This document shows, piece by piece, positions 8,701 through 17,514 of a stretch of 64,000 bases of DNA (position 1 is its first letter; the number at the start of each line of letters is the position of its first letter). The stretch spans positions 16,962,810 to 17,026,809 of the forward strand of contig CM044967.1 in NCBI GenBank assembly GCA_024516035.1. The letters are read 5' to 3'. Under the pieces are notes generated by a model, which was not told the DNA's origin, made no database searches, and was given only the letters and a program-made list of their open reading frames with translations. The stretch is from Bactericera cockerelli. Taxonomy: Eukaryota > Arthropoda > Insecta > Hemiptera > Triozidae. The position numbers and the translations under genes are program-made.

Positions 8701-11443
8701 TCTTCTTTGGCTTGAGAAAAAAATTTGTCCCAATGATATTGATTTATTTATTAGTGCCGAGATACCTGACCCTCATATCGACCCTGTCCTGCATGATGTC
8801 ATTGTTAAAAACATGATCCATGGTCCATGTGGTAATATGAACCCTGGCTCACCCTGTATGAAGGATGGAAAATGTAGTAAGCGTTACCCTCGACCCTTCA
8901 CAAGAGAAACCATCACGGGAGATGACGGATATCCGACATACAAGCGGCGCACTACCCAAGATGGTGGTTTTTCTGTGGACCGCAGGATGAGGCAGGAAAA
9001 TGTTACCATAGACAACAGGTGGATTGTACCTTATTGTCCCTTACTGAGCAGATCTTTCAATGCTCATATAAACGTTGAGTTTTGTAATTCAGTAAAATCA
9101 ATTAAGTACATTTGCAAATACGTCAACAAAGGCTCAGATCAGGCTGTCTTTACCGTTAATAATAATAACGATGAGGTAGAGATTTACCAAACAGGTAGAT
9201 ATATCAGCACTTCAGAAGCTGTATGGCGTATTTGTTCGTTTGATATTCATAAACGTCATCCAACAGTTGTTCACTTATCAGTTCACCTAGAAAATGGCCA
9301 AAGAGTGTACTTCTCTGAAAATAATGTTGCTGATAGACTCCAGAACCCTCCGTCTACAACTCTGACAGCATTTTTTGATCTGTGTAAAATTGATAGTTTT
9401 GCCCAGACATTATTGTATTGTGACGTACCGTCATACTTCACTTGGAGTGGCAAGAAGTTCAACAGGCGAAAGCAAGGAGCACCTGTGCCTGATTATCCTT
9501 CAGTGTACAAGAGTGACGCGCTAGGACGCGTCTACACAGTGCATCCCAATAACACCGAGTGTTATCATCTACGAATGTTGCTTCATAAGATCCCAGGGCC
9601 CACTTCATTCCTCAACTTAAAAACAGTGGATGGCATTGTCCATGAAACTTTTCAGGCCGCCTGTAAAGCCTTAGGTCTTCTAGAGGATGATGCACACTGG
9701 GATAATACACTCAGGGATGCATCTGTGTCAGAGTCCCCTGCACTCATCCGTGAGCTGTTTGTCGTCATGTTGAGTTTCTGCCATGTTTCCGACCCCTTGC
9801 TACTGTGGAATAACCACAAGCAAAGTATGACGGAAGATGTTCTCCATCGTCGTAAACAGCTTTGCCCTGATCTTCAATTTGATTTCAGTGATGAAATTTA
9901 TAATGAGGGTTTAATTTTGATTGAAGACAAACTGTTTTCTTTAACCAACAAAAAACTATCCGATTACGGCATTCCCTCGCCTGACCGAACTAATGTTTCT
10001 CTTTTAGACGCTGAATACTTAAGAGAAACATCATATAATACAGAAGAACAAATTTATTTTGTCCAGAACAATGAGGGTAAACTTAATAGTGACCAACAGT
10101 ATGCCTACAATCGCATAATTGACAGTGTAGAAAAAAATCTGGGCAAACTTTTCTTCCTGGACGCGGCAGGTGGCATGGGGAAGTCTTTCCTCATCAATTT
10201 ATTGCTAGCAAGGTTTAGGTCTACTGGTAAAATTGCCATTGCCGTAGCTTCCTCTGGCATAGCAGCCACTTTACTGAATGGAGGTCGAACTGCCCATGCC
10301 ACCTTTAAATTACCTTTAAATTTAGGAATGACGGATGCTCCTGTCTGTTCTATTAAAAAGAACTCAGCTCTTGCCCATACACTTCGAAACACATCCATTA
10401 TCATTTGGGACGAGTGTACAATGTCCCATAAGGCTGGCATTGAAGCTTTGGATAGATCTCTTAGAGATCTGAAAAGTAGTCGTCAGCTACTGGGTGGTAT
10501 AACTGTGGTTCTCTCTGGAGACTTTCGCCAGACTTTGCCTGTCATTCCTAGAGGCACCAGGGCAGATGAAATACATGCGTCAATCAAGAGTTCTTTTATA
10601 TGGAAACACGTTGAAAAACTAGCTTTGAATATTAATATGCGTGTTCAACTAGGGGGGGACAAATCAAGTGGTGATTTTGCGAAACAGCTTCTGCAAATAG
10701 GAGATGGAAAAATAGCGAACCTTAGTAACTACATCGAACTAACCAGTAGCATGGGAATTATTGTTGTTTCTTTAGAACAATTGATAACTACAGTGTTTCC
10801 AAACATAGAAAGGCATAATCTTGCTCAAGAGTGGCTTTGTGAGAGGGCAATACTTTCACCAAAAAATGACACAGCCACAGCCATAAATGACATGCTGATT
10901 AAAAGAATGGCTGGTGAGGAGAAAGTTTACCTTTCCGTGGACAGTGTGTTGAAAGATGACGATGCGGTGAATTATCCCTTGGAATTTTTAAACACTCTTA
11001 ATCCTCCAGGAATGCCCCCACACAAACTCACTCTTAAAGTAGGTGCCCCTATTATGCTACTGAGGAATTTGAACGCTCCTAAATTGTGTAATGGCACTAG
11101 ATTACAAGTAAAAACTTTGCGCGCAAATGTAATTGAAGCTTCAATACTCACAGGATGTGCTAAGGGAGAAATTGTATTAATTCCTCGAATTCCAATAGTC
11201 CCAAGTGATTACCCGTTTGAGTTTAAGCGGCTACAGTTCCCCATAAAGCCATGTTTCGCCATCACCATCAACAAAGCACAGGGACAAACATTTAAAATGG
11301 TAGGAATTGATCTAAGAGAGCCTTGCTTTTCACATGGCCAGTTTTATGTTGCATGTTCTAGAGTGAGTAGTAGGGCCGCTCTTTTCATGTTAGCCCCCAC
11401 AGGAACCACCCGCAATGTTGTTTACAGTGAAGCTCTTCTTTAA
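5723..11443 (+). CDS. Helitron Rep/helicase with N-terminal OTU-like protease domain
   Basis: A single open frame of 1906 aa should nick, unwind and rejoin element DNA during rolling-circle transposition. Residues about 15-165 look like an OTU cysteine protease: GDGACLF with Cys23, YGTFVELNVACML and HFELL with His157. Residues about 253-495 are a charged, helical 23/46-aa repeat. A Helitron-like N domain lies at about 815-985. The HUH motif is in GLPHAHILLW (His990, His992), and two catalytic tyrosines are Tyr1129 and Tyr1133 in YICKYVNKG. The SF1 PIF1-type helicase (about 1455-1900) shows GGMGKS (Lys1487), DE at 1563-1564, SGDFRQTLPV, INKAQGQTF and YVACSRVSS. All key residues are present and there is no internal stop. 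OTU domains are known in some Helitrons. The ATG is shared with the Jockey target duplication. Confidence 0.95.
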   Translation: MEIEVCGQNIKVDIIPIKGDGACLFNMISMAMYGCESKSLQVRETIVHYVLENYEEYCHFMIRGHYMVAVSEEDNPAVVDNCLLSSQEYRDFMIMPYSYGTFVELNVACMLYQRNFFVFEKRRVGLEIALEFHSEVTGNPHWPMIFTVFSGNRSGGHFELLRPVESSLSPLSLSNQFVRDMSDFPLLPSIATTNLDKSHRSKRGRPKKNKRGKRSLTTVRNEAESKIHERVNQSEEKKKKRNEKNRKRMQIARSLETEEEKRSRLEGERERNEIARNLETEEQRTKRLGNKREGAKIFRSMETEEEKRSRLESERERNEIARNLETEEQRTKRLGNKREGAKIFRSMETEEEKRSRLESERERNKIARNLETEEQRTKRLGNKREGAKIFRSMETEEEKRSRLESERERNEIARNLETEEQRTKRLGNKREGAKIFRSMETEEEKRSRLESERERNEIARNLETEEQRTKRLGNKRERAEIFRSMETEEEKRDRLQSKIRRRMNETNEMRQNRLTQMRERALITWKKKENSAFCYDPNIDYEHDSAIVIGSMSEECEYCHALKWKGETKGLCCNSGKVLLEPLAVPPEPLLGLLTGSNPRSSEFLQSLRTYNSAFQMTSFGAKTIIEDTYMPTFKIQGQCYHLAGSLLPLPDKQPHFLQIYFMGSDESETNQRCQVFPKLCKNIVTDLQTMLHIHNTLVKSLKSTIERGSGAGEDFKVLIHADRKPVHEHSGRYNVPSQNEVAVLIVGQEFEKRDIVLQARDDRLHRISELHRSYDALQYPLMFPYGEDGYSVDVPQYDTVTKEYNASKTVSAMNFYAYRLMIRASESFIHLFRQLFNQYLVDMYAKIETERLSFIRNNQKKLRVENYIHLKDAIERDSNPRDIGQIVILPSSFTGGPRYMHERTQDAMTYVKKYGRPDLFITFTCNPKWLEIHELLKVGQKAHDRHDIVSRVFHLKLTSLMNTFNKGKIFGQVKCYMYSVEWQKRGLPHAHILLWLEKKICPNDIDLFISAEIPDPHIDPVLHDVIVKNMIHGPCGNMNPGSPCMKDGKCSKRYPRPFTRETITGDDGYPTYKRRTTQDGGFSVDRRMRQENVTIDNRWIVPYCPLLSRSFNAHINVEFCNSVKSIKYICKYVNKGSDQAVFTVNNNNDEVEIYQTGRYISTSEAVWRICSFDIHKRHPTVVHLSVHLENGQRVYFSENNVADRLQNPPSTTLTAFFDLCKIDSFAQTLLYCDVPSYFTWSGKKFNRRKQGAPVPDYPSVYKSDALGRVYTVHPNNTECYHLRMLLHKIPGPTSFLNLKTVDGIVHETFQAACKALGLLEDDAHWDNTLRDASVSESPALIRELFVVMLSFCHVSDPLLLWNNHKQSMTEDVLHRRKQLCPDLQFDFSDEIYNEGLILIEDKLFSLTNKKLSDYGIPSPDRTNVSLLDAEYLRETSYNTEEQIYFVQNNEGKLNSDQQYAYNRIIDSVEKNLGKLFFLDAAGGMGKSFLINLLLARFRSTGKIAIAVASSGIAATLLNGGRTAHATFKLPLNLGMTDAPVCSIKKNSALAHTLRNTSIIIWDECTMSHKAGIEALDRSLRDLKSSRQLLGGITVVLSGDFRQTLPVIPRGTRADEIHASIKSSFIWKHVEKLALNINMRVQLGGDKSSGDFAKQLLQIGDGKIANLSNYIELTSSMGIIVVSLEQLITTVFPNIERHNLAQEWLCERAILSPKNDTATAINDMLIKRMAGEEKVYLSVDSVLKDDDAVNYPLEFLNTLNPPGMPPHKLTLKVGAPIMLLRNLNAPKLCNGTRLQVKTLRANVIEASILTGCAKGEIVLIPRIPIVPSDYPFEFKRLQFPIKPCFAITINKAQGQTFKMVGIDLREPCFSHGQFYVACSRVSSRAALFMLAPTGTTRNVVYSEALL
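6480..7197 (+). repeat. 138-bp coding repeat inside the Helitron gene
   Basis: About five units of 138 bp (46 aa, two related 23-aa halves) are nearly identical at DNA level; for example, the same landmark recurs at 6653 and 6791. Each half follows the pattern ETEEQ/EKRxxRL...RE...I/FR. The protein should form long charged helices. Near-identity indicates recent expansion by unequal exchange or slippage, while the frame has been kept. Confidence 0.93.
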
Positions 11444-11503
11444 TGATTCCTCTCTATCACTAAAATCTAATCTTTTTTTACGTCCCTTTAAACTGCTCAG
11501 GTT

Positions 11504-11885
11504 ATAAGTGTGTGTGTGTTTGTGTGTGTATGTGTGTGTGTGATGTGTGTGTGTGTGTGGTGTATATGTGTGTGTGGTGTATGTGATGTGTGTGTGTGTG
11601 TGTGTGTGTGATGTGTGTGTATGTGTGTGTGTGATGTGTGTGTGTGGTGTATATGTGTGTGTGGTGTATGTGATGTGTGTGTGTGTGTGTGTGTGATGTG
11701 TGTGATGTGTGTGATATGTGTGGTGTGTGTGTGTGATGTCTGTGTGTGTGTGTGTGTGTGATGTGTGTGATATGTGTGGTGTGTGTGTGTGATGTCTGTG
11801 TGTGTGTGTGATGTGTGTGTGATTGTGTGGTGTGTGTGTGTGGTGTGTGTGTGGTGTTTGTGTGTGTGTTTGTGTGGTGTGGTGT

Positions 11886-11919
<34 letters not shown>

Positions 11920-11937
11920 TGTGTGTGTGTGATGGCT
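11504..11937. repeat. TG-rich microsatellite in the Helitron 3' UTR
   Basis: About 430 bp of (TG)n interrupted by gatg, gtat and ggtg variants, with internal larger repeats (tgtgtggtgtatatg segments near 11560 and 11640). It lies between the stop codon and the Helitron terminus. Long frames on the opposite strand (His-Thr repeats) are artefacts of the dinucleotide. Confidence 0.95.
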
Positions 11938-11962
11938 TGGCGAAGCGGGTGCAGCCCGCTAG
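11930..11962 (+). other. Helitron 3' terminus with hairpins
   Basis: The sequence gcttggcgaagc (4-bp stem) is followed by agcgggtgcagcccgct (6-bp perfect arms), then AG completes CTAG at 11959-11962, with T at 11963. Helitrons end in CTRR preceded by a short hairpin that helps termination of strand transfer. The close 3' hairpin overlaps the CTAG, while the first stem lies at the usual distance of about 12 nt. Confidence 0.75.
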
Positions 11963-11974
11963 TATTGTATAATG

Positions 11975-12035
11975 TGTTCGCATTTACCCCCGTCAGGCGG
12001 GGGTAAATGCGAACAGGCGGGGGTAAATAAGAACA
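11975..12035. repeat. perfect 18-bp inverted repeat plus third arm
   Basis: Arms at 11975-11992 (tgttcgcatttacccccg) and 11998-12015 are exact reverse complements with a 5-bp spacer. A third arm at 12018-12035 repeats the right arm with two mismatches. The cluster starts 12 bp past the Helitron end. It could be a cruciform-prone site or the fused ends of a small DNA element. No gene is attached. Confidence 0.85.
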
Positions 12036-12505
12036 CCACTAAACAGATACTACAGTATACACAAAACTATTTATAATGCACCATTAGAATGCTAAATAAG
12101 TCTACATACCAAAAAAATCACAAGACATGGATTTTACAAAAGCAACTCAGGGTTACAGATATGTTTATAAAATGTAGCTCAAAATCGTTCGTAATTACCC
12201 CCCTTGACCCTAATTCTTCTGATGGCAATGCTGAGAACACACTGGCAGCATTTACCCCTCTGGATTGTCACACTGATCCTCTCTGTTAGGTAGCTCTTTC
12301 ATCATGAGTCCCCCGTTTTTTCAATCATTTTCTTCTCAATCGTGTTTATCCATTCCTTTCCTTTCTTACACCAAACTTCCATCGTCTCAACAGCCATCAC
12401 AACTAAATCAAATCCTCTTGACTCATGTCGGAAAACTTCGCATGTTGTCTCTGGACAGGCATTTGATCTTGCGAATAAGGAGTTAAACGTAATAATAATC
12501 ATTGA
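12036..12505. other. no gene recognised
   Basis: Non-coding AT-rich sequence. The short frame at 12089-12289 has no recognisable motif. Confidence 0.6.
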
Positions 12506-12508
12506 CTG

Positions 12509-12548
12509 AAAATCAGTATTAACAGAAAAGTGAGAGGTTGTACTAGAT
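12509..12548 (+). repeat. short interspersed motif (M), copy 1
   Basis: Contains cagtattaacagaaaagtga followed by gaggttgtactaga. The same ~35-bp core recurs at about 43050 (minus), 47573, 51114, 55487, 58812, 58990 and 61622. Origin unknown. Confidence 0.6.
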
Positions 12549-12553
12549 ATACC

Positions 12554-12762
12554 GTGCACTGGTAGTCAAGTGGTTAAAGCGATAGTCTGGTGATCCAGGT
12601 AGGGATCCATTGATTTAAATCCCACCCAGTTTTTCCTCATTAATTTGAGTTTGTGACCACATAATAATAAGACTTTGAGGGTTAGGTACTTAGGTGGTAG
12701 AAAATGCTTTGAGCAATAACCTCGCCTGGTGGTTAACTTCCACTAAAGAGTGTTATTATTAT
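12554..12762 (+). mobile_element. tRNA-derived SINE, family B, copy 1
   Basis: The head gtgcactggtagtcaagtgg resembles a tRNA 5' half with an A box. A degraded B-box region follows, then a body (tttgagtttgtgaccacata) and a conserved tail ending ttccactaaagagtg and (TTA)n. It is about 209 bp, and the same full structure is found at five other sites in this window. Confidence 0.8.
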
Positions 12763-13335
12763 ATACATGATAATTAGGACATATCTGTTTCGTATCGACT
12801 AATTCAAATGTATCTACAACTATATGACATATATTTATGTACAATGTACATTCCATACTTGCTTTCTGGCATTCGAATTCTTATTTTATATTTCTTTCAA
12901 ACATATTTTAAAAACAGATTAATATTAAGACAGCACCACAGATAATTTCACCATATAATTCTTTGCAAAACAATCATTTCTTCTCAATTTGCTCTCTTGT
13001 ACAGGTTTTGGTTTAATCGATGAACAGTTTAATCTCGAATTTTTTACGACGGCTCATAATTTCCTTTTGGCGAGACCTATCGTTTCTTATCCTAGTTAAA
13101 TGATCTCTGTGTGGTTCCGTACCGATTCCAATGCAACACCTCTTTAGCGTTCTTTCTCAAGTGTTATGTTTATTTCAATCCATATACAGGATGTGAAAAA
13201 AGTTCCATTTGTTCCATTTTCTTTTATTTATTATTAATTTCAACTTTATTTTTATAATAAACATTTTTACAAATCACAAAATAGGTATACTTACAGAGTA
13301 CAATTTTTAAAGATAACAATGAGAATTTGTTTGTT
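12763..13335. other. no gene recognised
   Basis: AT-rich non-coding sequence with no open frame carrying a recognisable motif and no clear repeat. Confidence 0.55.
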
Positions 13336-13495
13336 TGTTTTAAAGATGAGTGTTTCACAGTCGTTTTTATTTCGTAGCCATGAAACAAGAGCGACTATAG
13401 ACGCTTGTGGTCTGTGTTGTAGCCTGCCCATAGTGCCCATAGTATGCCTGCCCTCTGATGGGCAAGAAGTGACACAATCACACAATACTTCCAAT
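13336..13495 (-). mobile_element. SINE family J, 3' part only
   Basis: Matches the tail region of the copies at 34317 and 41852 (gatgagtgtttcac, cgcttgtggtctgtgttgta, gatgggcaagaagtgaca). The tRNA-like head is missing: the copy breaks off where the family A SINE at 13501 begins. Confidence 0.7.
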
Positions 13496-13500
13496 TTTTG

Positions 13501-13615
13501 TGATATCACAATTATTCAAACTCGCTTTTACTAAATCTACGCTGAAACCGGTACTTGAACGACCGACCTCCAGGTTACAAGTCCGCCGTCTTATCGATCA
13601 AGCTACTGAGGTCGG
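13501..13615 (-). mobile_element. tRNA-derived SINE, family A, copy 1
   Basis: Reverse complement of the family described at 36031: tgatatcacaattattcaaa, then the B-box region, ending ctactgaggtcgg. Together with the plus-strand copy at 14589 it makes a ~120-bp inverted pair about 1 kb apart. Confidence 0.85.
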
Positions 13616-13904
13616 AAAAAATAAATTAATGTATTTTAATTCCTTGAATTTTTTTTCTTCATTATTGATATTTTTCTGGACCCTGTATTTTATTTATTCT
13701 TCAGTTTATTATTATAACAGGCGATAGCATCTTCTTCACGTTCTAACAGTCCGGGGTCGAATGAAATATCTATTCAACTTTCTTTGAAGACTTTTTTCCT
13801 TTTATTTTTATTGCTATTATGACAAACTGATATCTTGTTGATGAGCTGAAGCAGAGCCTAGCTAATGTAGTGGACTTTTTTGGCTCCTAGTGCGTTTTTT
13901 CAAA

Positions 13905-14172
13905 ACTCGGAGATTATTTATTATTATTTAAGCGGTTTTGGAGATACAAGTGATTTAGGGCGGAATTAATAGACAACATCAATAACTTAAGTCGTTAGTA
14001 AGTGTCGATTTTCCCTATCTTACACAGTACGCAATCCGTGACTTAGCGCCACAGAGGTATTACAAAAACGTCTATTTATTCCGCCCTTAGTAGAAAATCT
14101 CAAAATTGTCACGTGTATACAATGTTAAACTTTCACGAGGAAGTATTGTGTCCATAATTGGCAGTGTTTTTT
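13905..14172 (-). mobile_element. unclassified repeat P, interrupted by a MITE
   Basis: The flanks (gcggttttggagatacaagt before, aaaatctcaaaattgtcacg after) align with the reverse complement of the copy at 40010-40330, which lacks the MITE. The interior matches over cacgaggaagtattgtgtcc and ataattggcagtg. No coding capacity is seen. Confidence 0.75.
13958..14086. mobile_element. 129-bp MITE with TTA duplication
   Basis: Terminal inverted repeats gggcggaattaatagac and, at the other end, gtctatttattccgccc (17 bp, one mismatch) are flanked by TTA at 13955-13957 and 14087-14089. The empty site is visible in the paralogous repeat near 40110-40130. A 3-bp TTA duplication points to the PIF/Harbinger group. 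A second copy is at 48769. Confidence 0.85.
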
Positions 14173-14236
14173 TTTTATATAACAATTTTAATGTTACAAA
14201 TATAACATCTCCTAAGCTAATATAAAATAACTTATG

Positions 14237-14405
14237 AGGATAGAGAGAGGCAGTGAGAGAGAATGAAATAAAGGAAAGTGAAAGAGAGAATGAGAGTGAG
14301 AAATAGAAAGACAGAGAGAGAGACACAGAGAGAGAGTGAGAGAGAATGAAAGAAGGAAAGTGAAGGAGAGAATGAGAGTGAGACAGAGAAAGAGTGAGAG
14401 ATAAC
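14237..14405. repeat. GA-rich microsatellite
   Basis: Imperfect (GA)n with gagagtgagaaatagaaag variants. The serine/leucine-rich frames on the opposite strand are artefacts. Confidence 0.9.
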
Positions 14406-14588
14406 AATAATAAGAAGAAGTGTTCCAGGAAAGAATGTGGGATAACACAAAGCCTATAAAGCCCAAAGAAAATACTTCAAACAAAGGAGAGAAAAGTTTT
14501 GCTAGGCCTCTTCATTTGACCCTTGACCCTTATTGCTTGTCCTATTATCACAATTCTTTCCCTGAGGATTTCCCTTATGGTTGGAACC

Positions 14589-14734
14589 ACCGACCTCAGT
14601 AGCTTGATCGATAAGGCGGCGGACTTGTAACCTGGAGGGCGGTGGTTCAAGTCCCGGTTTCAGCGTGGATTTAGTAAAAGCGAGTTTGAGTAGTTGTGAC
14701 ATCACGAATGTGATTAACACAAATATGATAACTC
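14589..14734 (+). mobile_element. tRNA-derived SINE, family A, copy 2
   Basis: Full-length copy: ccgacctcagtagcttgatc, B box ggtggttcaagtccc, body agcgagtttgagtagttgtg, end acacaaatatgataact. Confidence 0.9.
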
Positions 14735-14914
14735 TATGGTTAGAACCTGTTTTAGATGACAAGACCTTGGACAAAGTTAGGGAGGGCACTGAAGTTCAAA
14801 TGTCTCCTCAGAAATTAAAATTATCTAATTATCTCATAAGAGATGTATTGTTTCTACTTCTCTCCCCTTTCTGTACTTTTACTTTTTACTTGTGCTATAA
14901 TAGGTCTTGCTATA

Positions 14915-15088
14915 AAAGGGTTGGGTGGAAGAGATTGCCGCAGGCACTTATTTCGTCCTTTAGTTTGGACGTAAGTATTTATTTATTTTTCAAACTATTT
15001 TATAATTTATTTATTTTTTCTTACTTTTATACTGTAAATATTGTACATTAGTTTGTCCTTCTTCTAAAGATTTATACAATAATAAACA
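14915..15088 (+). mobile_element. LINE 3' tail, family E, copy 1
   Basis: Shares ttgggtggaagagattgcc, a hairpin (TTGCC gca GGCA) and ctttagtttggac with 51258 and the reverse complement of 25258. It ends in an AATAAA-like A/T-rich tail just before the polypyrimidine tract of the exon at 15117. Confidence 0.75.
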
Positions 15089-15116
15089 AGTTTGGATTTC
15101 CGTTTTCCTGTTCCAG

Positions 15117-17514
15117 TGAGAGAGAAGCCACCGTGATGAGATCCAACAACTGGCTGTACCACTACTACATGATCCAGAGCAAGCTCCAGTATGGTCTCCA
15201 CTATGACGCCCACTCAGCCACACGGCTGCCCGCGGCTTCCTATTACCAACACCCCGTTCCTTATCAAGACCAGGCGTCCCTGCCCATGTTCCACCCGGTG
15301 CACAGCACAGCCCACGCGCACCCCCACCAGTCCTTTCATTCCAACGACACCATCCACGTGTACAGCCGTCGCAGCGAGCCTGAACCCGTGGACTACTCCT
15401 TGCATTCCTCACAGGACGACTCCCCTCCTCCCGCTGTCAGAACCTCCCCCATCAAGCAGGAGAAGTCCTTGCTCATTGTACCAAAGCTGGAGCTGTCCCC
15501 GCAGTCCTCAGCATCGTCCGAAGTGATAGCTGATCTGGACAGGACTGCCCTCGACGGCGGCGGAGGCACTCTCTTCCTCACCACCTCTTCCACATCACTC
15601 GGACGGTCGAGGATCTTTGTGAAGGCTGCCACCGCGACCATGGACCCTGCAGAGTTCATGGATCAGTGGAATCCCAGTCCTCCTTGGTCGGACACAACGG
15701 TACAGAAGGTTCCGGACATTCTGCATCATGATCTCAGCCCCTACGTCACCACCACCCCACCCACACCCAGCTCGTCCTGCCACCCCCTCCACTCCGCCTT
15801 CACGTTTGACTGGGCGCCAGAGCAGTATGTCCCCAACATGCACTCTCTCACTCGCACCCCATCCCTGGAGGACGAGACGTCCCATCACATCTCCTGCCCT
15901 CCCTGGCTAGCCAGCTCAGAGCACACCCTCTTCCCTCTGCAGCCTCCCCCCTCCATCCGACCCTCGATGATCGTTAGGACGGCGGCGATGGAAGTTGATC
16001 AAGTTGACAGCCAGTGTTCCAAGTCATCTAAAGGTTAGTAATAATGAGACTTAACTTTTTCATGTGTTATCAAAATCTAAATGTCATAACAGTATTATAT
16101 CTACTGACAGAATATTTCTCCTTACATTTATCATTATACCTACATCCTATCACATTATTAAAGATCTACAACACGTTTTCATCTTAGTTTCTTCTTCTCT
16201 CTCTTCATCCAACCAAACCAACTGACTGTACCACTACTCTCTCCTAGACATCTGAGAAGCATCTCAGTTAGATCTGAGTGCACCTTTTTCGCCAAATAAA
16301 GACGGCAAAACTTTTTGACATTGCTGGGAATCGCTCTCAAATCCTGCAATTCCCTCAATGTTGCAGAATCCTGTCTATAGATGAGTATAGTTGCGTTGAC
16401 ATCCGTCATTCTGTCTCGAGTTCTTGAGAATTTCTTTTTCAGAATAAATGGAAGAATAGAACGACTGCGTATCGAACTGAACACTGAGAGTCATTTATCT
16501 TGAAACCTTTACAAGATTAAAAATATCAGATTCGTTTCATATGACGTATGCTCTGTAATCCGAGAAGAATGAATTCTTTCGAACTTGGAAAATCATTTAT
16601 TTATTTATCAAAATTAACTTATTTGAGAAGCATATTATCCTATTTCTAAGATATTGGAATACTTTCGTTACTTTCGGTGTAATTGGTGTTCACTATGTCG
16701 TTAGGTGGACGCCAAGAAGCCATATTTTTTTTTGCTTTGATAAATTAACATCATGTGATTTTTTTCAGGATCCACCTCCAAAACTTACTGTTTCTTTTCA
16801 TACATTTCTAAAACATTTTAAATGTATATTTAAAACATTTTTTAAATAGACATCCGACGTCCAGAAGCCATGTTTTTATGAACTGGGTGTGGTGAACATA
16901 GTCATTGGGTTCGTATTATTCGAATGAAGTGTAAATGTAAAGTCTACTCCCTGTTTATAGTCCCTCAGCCAGAATGCTGGTCTACTCCCTATTTATAGTC
17001 CCTCAGCCAGACTGCTGGTCTACTCCCTGTTTATAGTCCCTCAGCCAGACTGCTGGTCTACTCCCTGTTTATAGTCCCTCAGCCAGACTGCTGGTCTACT
17101 CCCTGTTTATAGTCCCTCAGCCAGACTGCTGGTCTACTCCCTGTTTATAGTCCCTCAGCCAGACTGCTGGTCTACTCCCTGTTTATAGTCCCTCAGCCAG
17201 ACTGCTGGTCTACTCCCTGTTTATAGTCCCTCAGCCAGACTGCTGGTCTACTCCCTGTTTATAGTCCCTCAGCCAGAATGCTGGTCTACTCCCTATTTAT
17301 AGTCCCTCAGCCAGACTGCTGGTCTACTCCCTGTTTATAGTCCCTCAGCCAGACTGCTGGTCTACTCCCTGTTTATAGTCCCTCAGCCAGACTGCTGGTC
17401 CACTCCCTGTTTATAGTTAACACATAACATAATTCTTTTGGTTAAAAACATGTTTTCTTTCTGATTTCAGATGGTCGGGAGTCAGTGAGTACAGAAAGCG
17501 GAAATGGTTCTTGA
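15117..17514 (+). CDS. last two coding exons of a bHLH-PAS-like transcription factor (dysfusion/NPAS4 type, tentative)
   Basis: Exon 15117-16033 follows the acceptor cgttttcctgttccag and ends at the donor AAAG/GTTAGT. The last exon starts after tttctgatttcag at 17471 and ends at the stop TGA 17512-17514. The join makes one codon (G+AT, Asp) and stays in frame, with C terminus DGRESVSTESGNGS. Exon 15117 stays open through its acceptor (EREATVMRSNNWLYHYYMI), so it is internal and the 5' exons lie left of the window or far upstream. The protein is disordered, rich in Ser, Pro and His, with IKQEKSLLIVPKLELSP and SPYVTTTPPTPSS. No DNA-binding domain is present here. The segment EREATVMRSNNWLYHYYMIQ resembles, from memory, what follows the second PAS domain of insect dysfusion. 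High GC against an AT-rich background supports a real gene. Confidence 0.6.
16943..17417. repeat. 38-bp minisatellite in the intron
   Basis: Thirteen units (the last partial) at exact 38-bp spacing, each containing tctactccctgtttatagtc and cctcagccagac. The unit equals the 3' end of the D-family element found at 23745, 28744, 42812 and 45361, so it arose by tandem amplification of an element tail. It lies inside intron 16034-17470. Confidence 0.95.

Larger units (their letters stand above)
5723..11962 (+). mobile_element. autonomous Helitron (protein-coding part and 3' end)
   Basis: The element contains one long Rep-helicase gene, a TG-rich 3' UTR and a 3' terminus ending in CTAG (11959-11962) followed by T, as expected for insertion between A and T. 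The sequence left of the Jockey insertion (before 1251) belongs to it at least in part. The TC 5' end was not located and may lie left of the window. No target-site duplication is expected for a Helitron. Confidence 0.88.

Noticed and set aside
11390..11983. Long His/Thr-rich frame on the minus strand and Cys/Val-rich frame on the plus strand
   Set aside because: Both are translations of the TG microsatellite in the Helitron 3' UTR.
15011..15888. Several minus-strand and alternative-frame ORFs over the GC-rich exon
   Set aside because: GC-rich sequence yields open frames in all phases; only the plus frame has matching splice sites and continues in frame into the last exon.
16943..17417. Regularly spaced 38-bp direct repeats resembling a CRISPR array
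   Set aside because: Units are contiguous with no variable spacers, the genome is eukaryotic, and the unit equals a transposon tail.
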